A stretch of DNA of 64,000 bases from Alphaproteobacteria bacterium (GTDB lineage Bacteria > Pseudomonadota > Alphaproteobacteria > Rhizobiales > Rhizobiaceae): contig JANSYK010000001.1 of assembly GCA_024742485.1 (NCBI GenBank), positions 434,001 to 498,000 on the forward strand. Direction: 5' to 3'. The number at the start of each line of letters is the position of its first letter. Position 1 is the stretch's first letter. The translations under genes were made by a program, and so were the position numbers. The notes beneath the pieces are model-generated. The model saw only the letters and a program-made list of their open reading frames with translations, searched no databases and had not been told where the DNA came from. Shown here one piece after another: positions 27,189 through 36,364 of this stretch.

Positions 27189-28031
27189 TTGGATTACTCC
27201 TCAAGCTTCTTTGTGGTCACAACCGACGGCCCCGTCGCCCGCATATCGATGAACCGGCCGGAAAAAGCCAACGGCATGACGCCCGATTTCTGGACCGAAC
27301 TGCCACGGCTCATGGCATTGCTGGAGAGCGACGAAAAAATTCGCTGCGTGGTCCTAACCGGCGAGGGAAAACACTTCACCGGCGGCATGGATCTGGCTGC
27401 TTTCAGCGCCATCGCGGCTCTGTTCAAGGAGGAGCCAGGCCGCGCAGCCCATGCGTTGCGCGAAAAGATTACCCGATTGCAAGACACGTTCAACGCCTTG
27501 GAACGGGTGCGTTTCCCGGTCATTGCCGCAATTCACGGCGCTTGTATAGGTGGCGGGATCGACATGATTACCGCCTGCGACATCCGATTGGCATCCCGGG
27601 ATGCATTCTTTTCAATCGAGGAAATCAATATCGGCATGACCGCTGATGTCGGCACATTGCAACGCCTCCCCAAACTGATTGCACCGTCAATCGCCGCCGA
27701 ACTGGCCTATACCGGTCGCCGTTTTTCCGCCGAAGAAGCTTTGAGCTACGGACTTTTGAGCCATGTGGAAGATACCCGCGACGAAATCATTGCGCACGCA
27801 CTGGATATGGCCCAACAGATTGCCGCGAAATCGCCTCTGGCCATTGCCGGCATCAAGCGGAACCTGGCCTATAGCCGCGACCATGGCGTTGCGGACGGGC
27901 TCGACTATATCGCAACCTGGAACAGCGGCATGCTGCGCGGCGACGACCTCACACGGGCAGCTTCCGCCGCCATGACCAAGAAACAGGCGGTATTCGACGA
28001 TTTGCTTGGCGACGACGTGCTGCAGATCTGA
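27189..28031 (+). CDS. Crotonase-family enzyme, delta(3,5)-delta(2,4)-dienoyl-CoA isomerase-like
   Basis: 280 residues from a TTG start (27189) with AGGAG 8 bases upstream. The crotonase fold shows the oxyanion-hole segments (KHFTGGMDL and GACIGGGIDM). The stretch ACDIRLASRDAFFSIEEINIGMTADVGTLQRLPK closely follows eukaryotic ECH1, whose catalytic Asp and Glu lie in this region, so isomerisation of 3,5-dienoyl-CoA during oxidation of unsaturated fatty acids is the best guess. General enoyl-CoA hydratase is the alternative. It sits with trmFO, before the catabolic island. Confidence 0.85.
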   Translation: MDYSSSFFVVTTDGPVARISMNRPEKANGMTPDFWTELPRLMALLESDEKIRCVVLTGEGKHFTGGMDLAAFSAIAALFKEEPGRAAHALREKITRLQDTFNALERVRFPVIAAIHGACIGGGIDMITACDIRLASRDAFFSIEEINIGMTADVGTLQRLPKLIAPSIAAELAYTGRRFSAEEALSYGLLSHVEDTRDEIIAHALDMAQQIAAKSPLAIAGIKRNLAYSRDHGVADGLDYIATWNSGMLRGDDLTRAASAAMTKKQAVFDDLLGDDVLQI

Positions 28032-28068
28032 CCAAACTCTGTCGGGGTTTTGGGCCGGCACAAACGCT

Positions 28069-28794
28069 TCAGATTGTCAGCGTCCCCACACTCGCACCGC
28101 CACAGACATAAAGTGTCTGGCCGGTAACGAAACCGCTTTCCGGCGCACAGAAGAACAGGAACGCGTGTGTGACATCTTCCACCGTGCCGAGCCGGCCGAC
28201 CGGGATACGGTCGGCAAGCGCCGCTTGCTGATCGCTGTCTTTCTCGACAATGCCCCAGAAGTTATCCGTGAGGATGGGCCCGGGCGCCACCACGTTGACG
28301 GTTATCCCGTGGGGCGCAAGCTCCAGCGCCCATGTACGCGCCATGCCGATCATGCCCGCCTTGCTTGCGCTGTAGGCCGTGCGTGTTGGCGCTCCAAGCG
28401 CGGCGCGCGAGGCATTGAACAACACCCGGCCAAAGCCGCGTTTCTTCATTGAAGGCAGGCTGGCCTGAAGCAAAGTCAGGGCCGATCCAAGATGGAGTTG
28501 CGCAAGACCGGTTATCTCGTCCGGTTTGGCCGCTTCCACCAGGGCGGGCCAGATCAGACCCGCATTGTGGACGAGATGGGTCACCTCAAAACGATCCGCG
28601 ATCGCATTGGCCGCCCGTTGCACGTCATCAGGCTCCAGCAGGTCGGCTTTGATGGAATGCAGGTTCGGATGCTGCTCCTCCGGATCGTGGCGCGCAACGC
28701 TGATCACCGAGTAGTCTTGAGCAAGCAGCTTGGCTGCCAGGTCGGCGCCGATCCCCTTGTTCGCGCCCGTTATGACCGCGGTGAACTTGCTCAT
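28069..28794 (-). CDS. SDR family oxidoreductase
   Basis: 241 residues of a classical short-chain dehydrogenase: NAD(P) motif TGANKGIG (9-16), NAG (77-79), catalytic Ser129, Tyr141 and Lys145 (YSASK), and a C-terminal GQTLYVCGG segment. All catalytic residues are present, in contrast to the SDR domain at 29561-30814. It is the last gene of the eight-gene oxygenase operon, with a 4-base ATGA overlap with the cyclase gene. It might oxidise a cis-dihydrodiol or a hydroxyacyl-CoA intermediate; the substrate is unknown. Confidence 0.9.
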   Translation of the reverse strand: MSKFTAVITGANKGIGADLAAKLLAQDYSVISVARHDPEEQHPNLHSIKADLLEPDDVQRAANAIADRFEVTHLVHNAGLIWPALVEAAKPDEITGLAQLHLGSALTLLQASLPSMKKRGFGRVLFNASRAALGAPTRTAYSASKAGMIGMARTWALELAPHGITVNVVAPGPILTDNFWGIVEKDSDQQAALADRIPVGRLGTVEDVTHAFLFFCAPESGFVTGQTLYVCGGASVGTLTI

Positions 28795-29564
28795 GACGGT
28801 ACCACCGCAAGCACGCGCAGCGGACTGCCCGTGCCTCCTTTGATTTTCAGCGGTGCGGCAACCAGCAAAGCGCCGGTCGGTGGCAGCTGGTCCAGATTGT
28901 TCAGACACTGCAACCCGAATTTCCCGGCGCCATGCAGATAAAAATGCGCCGGATAGGGAGGTGTATAGTGGCTCCCCTGCCCGGCATCGGTGCCGATGGT
29001 TTCGGTGCCAAATCCGCGAATATCCCGTTCCTCGATCAGATATCGGATCGCATCAGGCGTCGGACCGGGTGAATGCGGACCATCATCGCGCATGTTCAGA
29101 TAGTCCGCACCCCGACGCTTGGACCAGTCGGTGCGCATCAGGACCCACGCATCACGGGGCACGGGGCCGTGCTCTGTCTCCCAAGCATGGATGATCTCCA
29201 CGGTTAACTCATGGTCGTCATTTTCCGCAGCACCGGCACTGCAGTCGATCACGACAACCGCACCGATCAGGCGATCGGGGCTTATTTCGTCGACGGAGCC
29301 GTACGGAACATCACGTCCGGATATCCAGTGCGAAGGCGCATCGAAATGGGTGCCGGTGTGTTCGGACATGGAGATATTGTGCCATTTCCAGGCGGGCCCA
29401 CGATGATCATAGGCGCTGATTTCCTCCATTCGGAACCGTGCGCATTGGCCGAATTCGGGTGGCAGGATGATGACCGGAAAATCCGGATCGAGCGTGTGGG
29501 TCAGGTCCACGACACGCAACGCCCCTTTGGCGATGGCCTCGGCAAATTCGCTCAAACCGGTCAT
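28791..29564 (-). CDS. Cyclase family hydrolase (kynurenine formamidase-like fold)
   Basis: 257 residues. The metal-binding signature HTGTHFDAPSH lies at 69-79, as in bacterial KynB-type formamidases, isatin hydrolase and polyketide 'cyclases'. Members hydrolyse amide, lactam or lactone bonds. In this operon it may open a ring or lactone made by the oxygenase pathway; this is inference. Both ends are coupled by 4-base ATGA overlaps to the neighbouring genes. Confidence 0.88.
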   Translation of the reverse strand: MTGLSEFAEAIAKGALRVVDLTHTLDPDFPVIILPPEFGQCARFRMEEISAYDHRGPAWKWHNISMSEHTGTHFDAPSHWISGRDVPYGSVDEISPDRLIGAVVVIDCSAGAAENDDHELTVEIIHAWETEHGPVPRDAWVLMRTDWSKRRGADYLNMRDDGPHSPGPTPDAIRYLIEERDIRGFGTETIGTDAGQGSHYTPPYPAHFYLHGAGKFGLQCLNNLDQLPPTGALLVAAPLKIKGGTGSPLRVLAVVPS

Positions 29565-30814
29565 GCTTCTTCTTGCCCCATGGTCATTTCGCGTTCCAGA
29601 ATCTTTGGATCACGGCGCCAGCGCTCTCGGATATCCTTGGCCACATCTCCGCACCACACATCTTCCAGCCCGTCCTGAAGACCTGCGATCACCGATCGGG
29701 CCAATGCGGCCGGCGTGACCTTCGGCGGCGGCAACAACTGGTACCATTCATCTTCGGTGGGTCCGCAATAGACATTCATCACCCGCAATCCCGAATCGCG
29801 AAATTCGGCACGCAAGGACTGGCTAAGCGAATAGGCGGCCGCATTGGATGCCGAATAACAGCCGAATCCGGGATCGCTGGAGAGTGCGTAAACCGACAAG
29901 ATGTTCACCCAGGCAACCGCCGAGTTGACGCCATCCGACGTCCGCGCGCACATGCCCGGACCGAAAGCCTGCGCCAGCCGCACCAGGCCGAGATAGTTGA
30001 TCTCCATCTCTTGCTGCGCAAAAGCGGTGTCGTCGCGGGCCAGTGCGCCGCCGGGGCGCAGGAACCGCGCATTGTTGATCAGAATATCGGTCTTGCCTCC
30101 GATCTCTCCGGCCAATTGACGGACAGACGCCGTATCGGTCAGGTCCAATGACAGAACCTCCGCACCTGCAGCGGCCAGGTCGGCCCCTGCCGGATTGGGG
30201 CGCCAGGTCTCGCTTTCGCCAACAAACACCTTTGCCGCTCCGGCTTTGAACAGGTGCTCGACCAGTGCCAATGCATTTGGATTGCGACCGTCGCTGACAA
30301 GGACGCGACGGTGATTGGGATCGCAACTGAGGCTCCGCATAACCGGATCGTCTTCCATGTTTTGGGTCCTTTCAATTGGCAATGCCAGGAGCACGCCCTG
30401 TCCGGACCGGTCCAGCCGGTTGAGGATCCGGACCTCACCCTCTCGCGGGCAATCACCATGGATATGGCACAGGATCACGGGTCCTGCGTTCAGCTTCACG
30501 GAGCCCACCCGCCAGGGTGCGCGCTCGCGAAAATAGAGCCGCGTCGATGTCCGGACCGTTGTTTCGGCCAGAAGCGTTCCATGCGGGTCCTGGTCGCGCC
30601 AGGGCAGATCCGTCCCCAGGCAGGCATGGCAGGCATCCCGGGGTGGATATTGCACGGTCCCGCATTCGCTGCATTGCTGCAGGGCAAAACGCCCCTCGGC
30701 AGCGGCCGCGCTGAGACCCAGCGCCGCCCTGCTTCGCAATTCCGGCGGACGCGTCGGAGACGTAGAGCGCTTTTGCGGGTTCTTTTTTTGTGGTGGTGCG
30801 AGGGGATCGGTCAT
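29561..30814 (-). CDS. Zinc-ribbon/OB-fold (DUF35-like) protein fused to a degenerate SDR domain
   Basis: 417 residues. Residues about 30-150 match the DUF35/ChsH2-type zinc ribbon plus OB fold, with Cys48, Cys51, Cys62 and Cys65 as ligands. Residues about 168-400 form an SDR Rossmann domain that lacks key residues: no TGxxxGxG glycine motif, NNAR instead of NNAG (247-250), and YSASN, with Asn324 replacing the catalytic Lys, although Ser307 and Tyr320 remain. DUF35 proteins partner thiolase-like enzymes, and the thiolase-like gene lies directly upstream with an ATGA overlap. The fusion probably serves as partner subunit of that protein; the SDR part may be structural. Confidence 0.82.
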   Translation of the reverse strand: MTDPLAPPQKKNPQKRSTSPTRPPELRSRAALGLSAAAAEGRFALQQCSECGTVQYPPRDACHACLGTDLPWRDQDPHGTLLAETTVRTSTRLYFRERAPWRVGSVKLNAGPVILCHIHGDCPREGEVRILNRLDRSGQGVLLALPIERTQNMEDDPVMRSLSCDPNHRRVLVSDGRNPNALALVEHLFKAGAAKVFVGESETWRPNPAGADLAAAGAEVLSLDLTDTASVRQLAGEIGGKTDILINNARFLRPGGALARDDTAFAQQEMEINYLGLVRLAQAFGPGMCARTSDGVNSAVAWVNILSVYALSSDPGFGCYSASNAAAYSLSQSLRAEFRDSGLRVMNVYCGPTEDEWYQLLPPPKVTPAALARSVIAGLQDGLEDVWCGDVAKDIRERWRRDPKILEREMTMGQEEA

Positions 30815-31983
30815 ATTCGCGCCCCTTCGCTGATAATCGCCGCGGCGGAGCACACACCCCGGTCGAAATTGATCATCCCAAAGCCGGAAACCATCGCACA
30901 ACCCGCCGCCGGCACCTGCGTATTTCCCGCGGTCCCGGTCACCTGACGCAAGGCCTCGACCAGCCCGATATACCCTCCGGCAGCACCCGCCTGCCCGGCC
31001 GAAAGCTGACCGCCGGAAGTGTTGTGCGGAAAAGTGCCATCGATGGTCAGGTCATGACGGCGGACAAACGCCGGCCCTTCCCCCTTGCCGCAAAATCCCA
31101 GGTCCTCGATCTGCATCATCGAAATCACCGGATAGTCATCATAGGTCTGCAACAGGTCGATATCGGCCGGCGCGCGGCCAGCCATCGCGTAAAGTTCGTC
31201 GATGTCCATTGTCCAGCCACCGCGCAGTTGAATTGGATCGTCGGCATGGGCATTGTGACGTTCGATCGCGCCATCGAGGCAGGCATAGGGCAAGGCGCGT
31301 CGGATGGCCTCCTCCTCAGACATGACCAGAAAACACTCGGACCCGGCGCAGGGCATCACGCAATCGAACAGCGCAATCGGGTCGGCTATCGGTCGTGCGT
31401 TCAGGTAATCGTCAAGCGACAGCGGTTTCTTCATCACTGCATTGGGATAGCGCATTGCGTTGCTGCGCTGTGCCACGCAGATGCGTCCGAAATCGGCGCG
31501 GGTCGCACCATATTCCCGCATGTAGCGGTCGGTCAGCAGAGCGAAATTGGCGTTCGGACCACCAAAGCCATAGGGATATGACGCATCCATGGCAAATCGC
31601 GAAAAGCTGGAAAGCATGTTGCGAAAACTGTCGATGTGGTTGGTGTCGCCGGCGACACAGGCAACAATGTCGGCATCGCCTGCCTGAACGGCCCGTGCGG
31701 CACGGCGCAGGGCGACCACGCCACTGGCCCCGCCCATGGGGATATGATCCAGCCAGCGCGGTGTCAGACCCAGATGCTGTGTCAGTCCAACCGCGGTATC
31801 GGGAAACAAGGTAAAGCTCGACACGCAGAACCCGTCCAGATCCGCCGGCTTCAGCCCGGCAGCATCAAGCGAGCCGCGAAGCGCCTTGGCGATCCACCAA
31901 TGCGCCGTATCAACAGAATACCGCACATAGGGATGCGAATACGGTGCAACAATTGCGACACCCTCATAGGATTGGCGAGACAT
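30811..31983 (-). CDS. Thiolase-like protein without catalytic Cys (SCP-x/Ltp2 group, predicted retro-aldolase)
   Basis: 390 residues of the thiolase superfamily. At the position of the nucleophilic Cys (xCASG) the sequence reads MGGASG, with Gly85. The C-terminal GHP motif is also absent (NTSGGQLSAGQAG). The YDDYPVISMMQIEDLGFCGKGEG region is of SCP-x/Ltp2 type. Ltp2-like proteins with a DUF35 partner cleave the side chain of steroid beta-hydroxyacyl-CoA by retro-aldol reaction rather than thiolysis. The coupled DUF35 fusion downstream supports this reading. ATG 31983 overlaps the ligase stop (TGATG) and is the family start; 65 codons of open frame upstream lie inside the ligase gene. Confidence 0.83.
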   Translation of the reverse strand: MSRQSYEGVAIVAPYSHPYVRYSVDTAHWWIAKALRGSLDAAGLKPADLDGFCVSSFTLFPDTAVGLTQHLGLTPRWLDHIPMGGASGVVALRRAARAVQAGDADIVACVAGDTNHIDSFRNMLSSFSRFAMDASYPYGFGGPNANFALLTDRYMREYGATRADFGRICVAQRSNAMRYPNAVMKKPLSLDDYLNARPIADPIALFDCVMPCAGSECFLVMSEEEAIRRALPYACLDGAIERHNAHADDPIQLRGGWTMDIDELYAMAGRAPADIDLLQTYDDYPVISMMQIEDLGFCGKGEGPAFVRRHDLTIDGTFPHNTSGGQLSAGQAGAAGGYIGLVEALRQVTGTAGNTQVPAAGCAMVSGFGMINFDRGVCSAAAIISEGARI

Positions 31984-33614
31984 CAACGAGTCCTGACCCC
32001 GGCCAGCTGCCGTTTCTTCAGATGAACCGTGTTCGCCGTCGCCGGATCTGTCAACAGTTCCAGAGCCAGGGCCTTGAGCTCCGAACGCTGGATTTTTTGC
32101 GTCGCTGTTAGGGGCAGGACGTCGACAAATGCGACATAGCCGGGCACCTTGTAGTAGGCCATCTGCTGCAGGCACCATTCCACAATATCGTTGGCGCCAA
32201 GCGCCCGCCTGACTTTCAGGCAGGCAAACACTTCATCGCCGCGCATCGCATCCGGCACTGCTGCAACTCCGGCTGCCTCGATGTCCGGATGGTGCATGAG
32301 GATGGATTCCACTTCTACGGCAGCAATATTCTCGCCGGAGCGGCGGATGACGTTTTTCTTTCGGTCCACGAAAAACATGTTCCCATCTGAATCTTCGCGA
32401 ACGATGTCGCCGGAGTGAAACCAGCCACCGGCCCACGCCTCGGCGGTCGCTTCGGCATCCTTGTAGTAGTGGGAGAAAAACCCAAAACGAGGATCCTTGC
32501 CCGCACGGCGGACCAGGAGTTCACCGGGATCTCCAGCATCAACGGCATTGCCGTCATCATCGGCTATCATCGTTTCAACTTCTGCGCCGACGCGTCCGAT
32601 GCTGGCTTGTCCAACAAGCCGGTCCGATGTTGATGCCGCGATAACGGCACCGGCGCCGGTTTCCGTCATCGCCCAGGCTTCGACAAGCGGGAACCCGAAC
32701 CGCGTTTCAAACGCCACTTGAATCTTTGGATCGACACCGGCGCCGAACCCGAAACGGACGCTGTGTGCCTTGTCAGCCGGTGATGCCGGCAATCCGATCA
32801 GCATCGATGGCATGACACCCAGATAATGCAGACAGGTCGCCTGCGCATCGCCGACGTCCTTCCACCAGGACCGGGGATGAAACCGGTCGAGCACCGTCAG
32901 GCAGCCCCCCACGGCAAGCATCGCCATGAAGGAGTAGGCCATGGCGTTCATATGGAAAATCGGCAGCGGCGTTATCATCCGTTCGCCATCGTCGCGGAGA
33001 TCCGCCAGTCCGCCAACCCCGGCATACCACTCCCCGGCCAACAGAAAATATCGGTTCGGAAGGACGCATCCCTTGGGAGCACCGGTCGTCCCCGACGTAT
33101 ACAGAACCGCTGCCTCGCGCGCTGCGCCCTCCAATGGCTCTGCCGTCACGGCATCAGGGCGACGGCCGGATGGCACGGCCCCTGGTGAGGCGACGGGAAC
33201 CGTGATTCCTGCAGCTATCGCCGCTTTCCGCAACTCGTCCTGACGCGGTGCCATGGCAATGATCAGGGCCGGTTCACAATGTCCGATCAGAAAGGTCAAT
33301 TCGGCAAGGCGCAAATCGGGATTGATCGGCACCGCCGATGCGCCGATGCGGTTGAGCGCCAGCCAAAGGAGGAAAAACTCGGGACGGTTTTCGAGCAGCA
33401 GTCCGACGCGCATGCCGGTCCCGTACCCGGCATCCGTCAACATCCCGGTCAATTCATCAACCCGTGCGAGTGCATCGGCGTAGGTCATCTCGCCACTGCT
33501 GATCCCGTAGACGTTTGCAGTTGACGGCAGAACATTCAGCATCGGCCGATCCGGGAAGCGATGCGCCGTCTTCGCAAAGGCATCAAAGACTGTCTGTGTA
33601 CCGGGCTCGATCAT
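31983..33614 (-). CDS. AMP-dependent acyl-CoA synthetase/ligase
   Basis: 543 residues of the ANL superfamily. The phosphate-binding motif TSGTTGAPKG is at 173-182, with the adenylation motifs GWFHSGD and DRKKNVIRRSGENI, and a C-terminal region ending TATQKIQRSEL that contains the catalytic Lys. It activates a carboxylic acid to its CoA thioester; medium-chain, aryl or alicyclic acids are all possible. Coupled at both ends: ATGA overlap with the oxygenase beta subunit and TGATG with the thiolase-like gene. Confidence 0.92.
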   Translation of the reverse strand: MIEPGTQTVFDAFAKTAHRFPDRPMLNVLPSTANVYGISSGEMTYADALARVDELTGMLTDAGYGTGMRVGLLLENRPEFFLLWLALNRIGASAVPINPDLRLAELTFLIGHCEPALIIAMAPRQDELRKAAIAAGITVPVASPGAVPSGRRPDAVTAEPLEGAAREAAVLYTSGTTGAPKGCVLPNRYFLLAGEWYAGVGGLADLRDDGERMITPLPIFHMNAMAYSFMAMLAVGGCLTVLDRFHPRSWWKDVGDAQATCLHYLGVMPSMLIGLPASPADKAHSVRFGFGAGVDPKIQVAFETRFGFPLVEAWAMTETGAGAVIAASTSDRLVGQASIGRVGAEVETMIADDDGNAVDAGDPGELLVRRAGKDPRFGFFSHYYKDAEATAEAWAGGWFHSGDIVREDSDGNMFFVDRKKNVIRRSGENIAAVEVESILMHHPDIEAAGVAAVPDAMRGDEVFACLKVRRALGANDIVEWCLQQMAYYKVPGYVAFVDVLPLTATQKIQRSELKALALELLTDPATANTVHLKKRQLAGVRTR

Positions 33615-34087
33615 GGAAGAAGCTGAATATTGCCAAACGCGGCGTCAGAATTCAGCAGGTCGACGCGCTTGCTGGCGATCCGCAATGCCCCATCGACCAA
33701 ACGCAACTCATGGGTCGCCGTCAGGGCCAGAAGGAATTGTTCATCCAGCCGCGTTTCGACGTAATGCATCGAGGTGTTGGTGACAAACCGATCCCCATCC
33801 ATCTCATCCACAAATGGGCGCTGAATGACATGATGGCAGCGGCTCTTCGGCTTCTGGCTGAACGTGCGTGCGCCATTGAGCCGCTCGACCCGCAAACGCA
33901 GCATGAACATGTCCTCGTAAAGCAATGAGGTGACCAGATGCGGGTCCGTCTGCTTGTAATCCAGAGGCATCCAGTAGTGACCGTCATCAAGCCAAAGGGC
34001 GAGCCATTCGTCATAGCGCCCCTCATCAAGCATGCGGGCTTCGTCATAGATGAAATCAATCAGCTGTTCGCGGGAGACAGACATCAT
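33611..34087 (-). CDS. Aromatic-ring-hydroxylating dioxygenase, beta subunit
   Basis: 158 residues of the NTF2-like small-subunit family (YDEARMLDEGRYDEWLALWLDDGHYWMPL at the start, then SRCHHVIQRPFV and THELRLVDGALRIASKRVDLLN). It has a structural role in the alpha3beta3 oxygenase. The first of two consecutive ATGs overlaps the stop of the alpha gene (ATGA). Confidence 0.92.
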   Translation of the reverse strand: MMSVSREQLIDFIYDEARMLDEGRYDEWLALWLDDGHYWMPLDYKQTDPHLVTSLLYEDMFMLRLRVERLNGARTFSQKPKSRCHHVIQRPFVDEMDGDRFVTNTSMHYVETRLDEQFLLALTATHELRLVDGALRIASKRVDLLNSDAAFGNIQLLP

Positions 34088-35394
34088 GCATCCTCCATCG
34101 AGGCGGTCATGAATTTGACCCATGCATCAAACTGATTGCGCATCTGGCGTTCCGTGGTTCCGTTCTCGACATCCTGTTCGGAGAAATCCTCCGGCCCGGT
34201 CCTCAAGCGCCGGACATCTACCCACTCCATACCGTCAGACAACAATCCTTCCTGGGCCCGTTCATACATTTCCAGATCATCATGACCGACGATCGAGGTC
34301 GGAGCATTGATCATGCGGTTATACATGGCCGTGCGCGCCAGAAGTTCATCGGGGGCATCGACAAGCCGGTAGATATAGCTCTCCACCAGGGTGCGGCTGG
34401 GACCGAGCGGAATGAAATTCCGCAATTGCTGAATGGGTCCTTTGACCATGACGTTGGGAAAGTAGACCGTGTTGTGCCGATTTTCATCCAGGATCGCCTT
34501 GGCCCGTTCTTCACCATACGCCTCCACCATGGCCTCGAAATAGCCGGGGATGGCTTCGTAATCCGAATGGATCGAGTGGTTTACGCCCGTATGCCCGTGC
34601 CCGTTGGGCCAGGTGCGAATTCCCATATCCTCGAAAAATTCATAGGGAGACATGAAGGGGGCGATAATCTGCATCGCCACCGGGCGCGGCTCGGGATTGC
34701 CCATCTCTTCCCAAATCTTGACCGCCGTGCCGGCACTGCTTTCATGCGCGACCATCGGATGGCAGGTATCCGTCTGGTTTTCGACGAGCATCTTCCAGTT
34801 GCACTGGTGCATGTAGCGCAGCGGCGGACCGGCGACCTCCAAACGTCCCGCCGGCGAACGGTCCACCATATTGTCGAGAGACGACAGACTGTCGCCGAAA
34901 TACTCTTCGAACCCGATCCCTTCTTCAGCCAGACGGGCAAAGACGAAGCCTCGATGCACATGAACGGCGCCGACAGCCTTCATGCCCTTGCCGTTTTCGC
35001 TCTCGCCAAGACCGGTGCCGTCATACCCCTTCTTCAACGGGATCGCCAGCAGGCAACCATCGGTCTTGAAGCTCCAGGCATGGTACGGACAACGGAAGAA
35101 CTTTCCGGTATTGCCATCACGATCTATTGCGATCTTCGTGCCCTTGTGCGGACACCGATTATGCAGAACATGGATTTCACCATCGGAATGGCGCACCTGA
35201 ATGACCGGCTGGTCGCCGATCTGCGTCGTGAAGTAGTCACCCTTTTTCGGCGTCTGGCTATCATGGCCGACAAAGATCCATGCATCGGTAAACAGGTGGC
35301 GCATCTCGAGTCGATACAATTCGGCGCTGGTATAGACGTCACGGTGAACTTGAGGCCCGTTGAAGAGTGCGCGTATGTCAGCAGCATTTGTCAT
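34084..35394 (-). CDS. Aromatic-ring-hydroxylating dioxygenase, alpha subunit (Rieske)
   Basis: 436 residues. Rieske [2Fe-2S] ligands are Cys81, His83, Cys102 and His105. The mononuclear iron site has His212 and His217, with Asp209 as the usual electron-transfer bridge (ENQTDTCHPMVAH). The sequence belongs to the group around benzoate, anthranilate and cumate dioxygenases, but the substrate cannot be assigned. It inserts both atoms of O2, or one, into a ring substrate, using electrons from the reductase encoded just upstream (12-base gap). Confidence 0.93.
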   Translation of the reverse strand: MTNAADIRALFNGPQVHRDVYTSAELYRLEMRHLFTDAWIFVGHDSQTPKKGDYFTTQIGDQPVIQVRHSDGEIHVLHNRCPHKGTKIAIDRDGNTGKFFRCPYHAWSFKTDGCLLAIPLKKGYDGTGLGESENGKGMKAVGAVHVHRGFVFARLAEEGIGFEEYFGDSLSSLDNMVDRSPAGRLEVAGPPLRYMHQCNWKMLVENQTDTCHPMVAHESSAGTAVKIWEEMGNPEPRPVAMQIIAPFMSPYEFFEDMGIRTWPNGHGHTGVNHSIHSDYEAIPGYFEAMVEAYGEERAKAILDENRHNTVYFPNVMVKGPIQQLRNFIPLGPSRTLVESYIYRLVDAPDELLARTAMYNRMINAPTSIVGHDDLEMYERAQEGLLSDGMEWVDVRRLRTGPEDFSEQDVENGTTERQMRNQFDAWVKFMTASMEDA

Positions 35395-35406
35395 GGGTGA
35401 TCTCCT

Positions 35407-36342
35407 TCAAAGATCCAGAACCAGCCGGGCGGAACGGGCTCGACTGACACAGATTTGCATGATTTTTCCGGATTCCCGTTCGGCATCGGTTAGAACCACA
35501 TCGCGGTGGTCAGGCTCACCGGAAATCACATCGGTCTGACAGATGCCGCAATCGCCACGCTGGCAATCATACATGATATCGACACCCGCTTCTTCCAGGA
35601 CCTCGATTATGGTTTTGTCCGCCGGAATGGTGAAGACCTGGCCTGTGTCGTGAATCTCGACCTCGAACGACGTCTCGTCGCCTGCAGGTTCCGGAGTGGA
35701 AAACAGCTCCACATGGATGTCGCTGATTCCGGCTGCCTCCGCAGAAGCACGGGCCGCATCAATCATCCCTTTCGGACCGCATATGTAAAGCTGAATGCCC
35801 TCTGGCTGATCCGCCATCAATGACGTCAGGTCCAGCGGTTCGACATCATCGAAATGCAGCGACAGATGATTTTGGAAGTGCGAACACAAACTCTCTGTGA
35901 ATCCCATAACGGCTTCACTGCGCCCTGCATAATGGAAGGCGAATTTCCGACCTTGCGCCAGAAGTGCCGTCGCCATCGAAATCAGCGGAGTCACGCCAAT
36001 CCCGCCTGCCAGTAGCAGAACCGGTGTTTCACCGGGAATCAGTTCGAAATCGTTCGACGGCGAGGTAGCACTCACCTGGTCACCGACCTGCAAGGCATGC
36101 ATCGCCAGAGAACCGCCCTGCCCGGCGTCTTCTTTCTGCACTGCAATGCGGTAGGTGGCAAGATCACGGTCACCCGGCCAGTCGATCAACGAATAGGATC
36201 GCGTACCTGCCGCCCCGAGATCGAAATCAAGATGAGCACCAGGGGTATAGTCAGGCAACGCGCTGCCATCGGCCGCGCCAAATTGCAACTCACGGATGGC
36301 CGGTGTTGCGTCAACAATCTGCTGGAGGGTCAGCTTTGGCAT
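35407..36342 (-). CDS. Ferredoxin-type oxygenase reductase (phthalate dioxygenase reductase class)
   Basis: 311 residues in the order FMN/ferredoxin-reductase barrel, NAD-binding domain (LLAGGIGVTPLISM; ICGPKGM) and C-terminal plant-type [2Fe-2S] ferredoxin with Cys260, Cys265, Cys268 and Cys298. It passes electrons from NAD(P)H to the Rieske oxygenase. It is the first gene of the minus-strand catabolic operon. ATG 36342 (MPKLTLQQIV) is preferred to an upstream start that would run into the operator palindrome. Confidence 0.92.
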   Translation of the reverse strand: MPKLTLQQIVDATPAIRELQFGAADGSALPDYTPGAHLDFDLGAAGTRSYSLIDWPGDRDLATYRIAVQKEDAGQGGSLAMHALQVGDQVSATSPSNDFELIPGETPVLLLAGGIGVTPLISMATALLAQGRKFAFHYAGRSEAVMGFTESLCSHFQNHLSLHFDDVEPLDLTSLMADQPEGIQLYICGPKGMIDAARASAEAAGISDIHVELFSTPEPAGDETSFEVEIHDTGQVFTIPADKTIIEVLEEAGVDIMYDCQRGDCGICQTDVISGEPDHRDVVLTDAERESGKIMQICVSRARSARLVLDL

Positions 36343-36364
36343 AGAGAACTCCCTTGCCAATATT

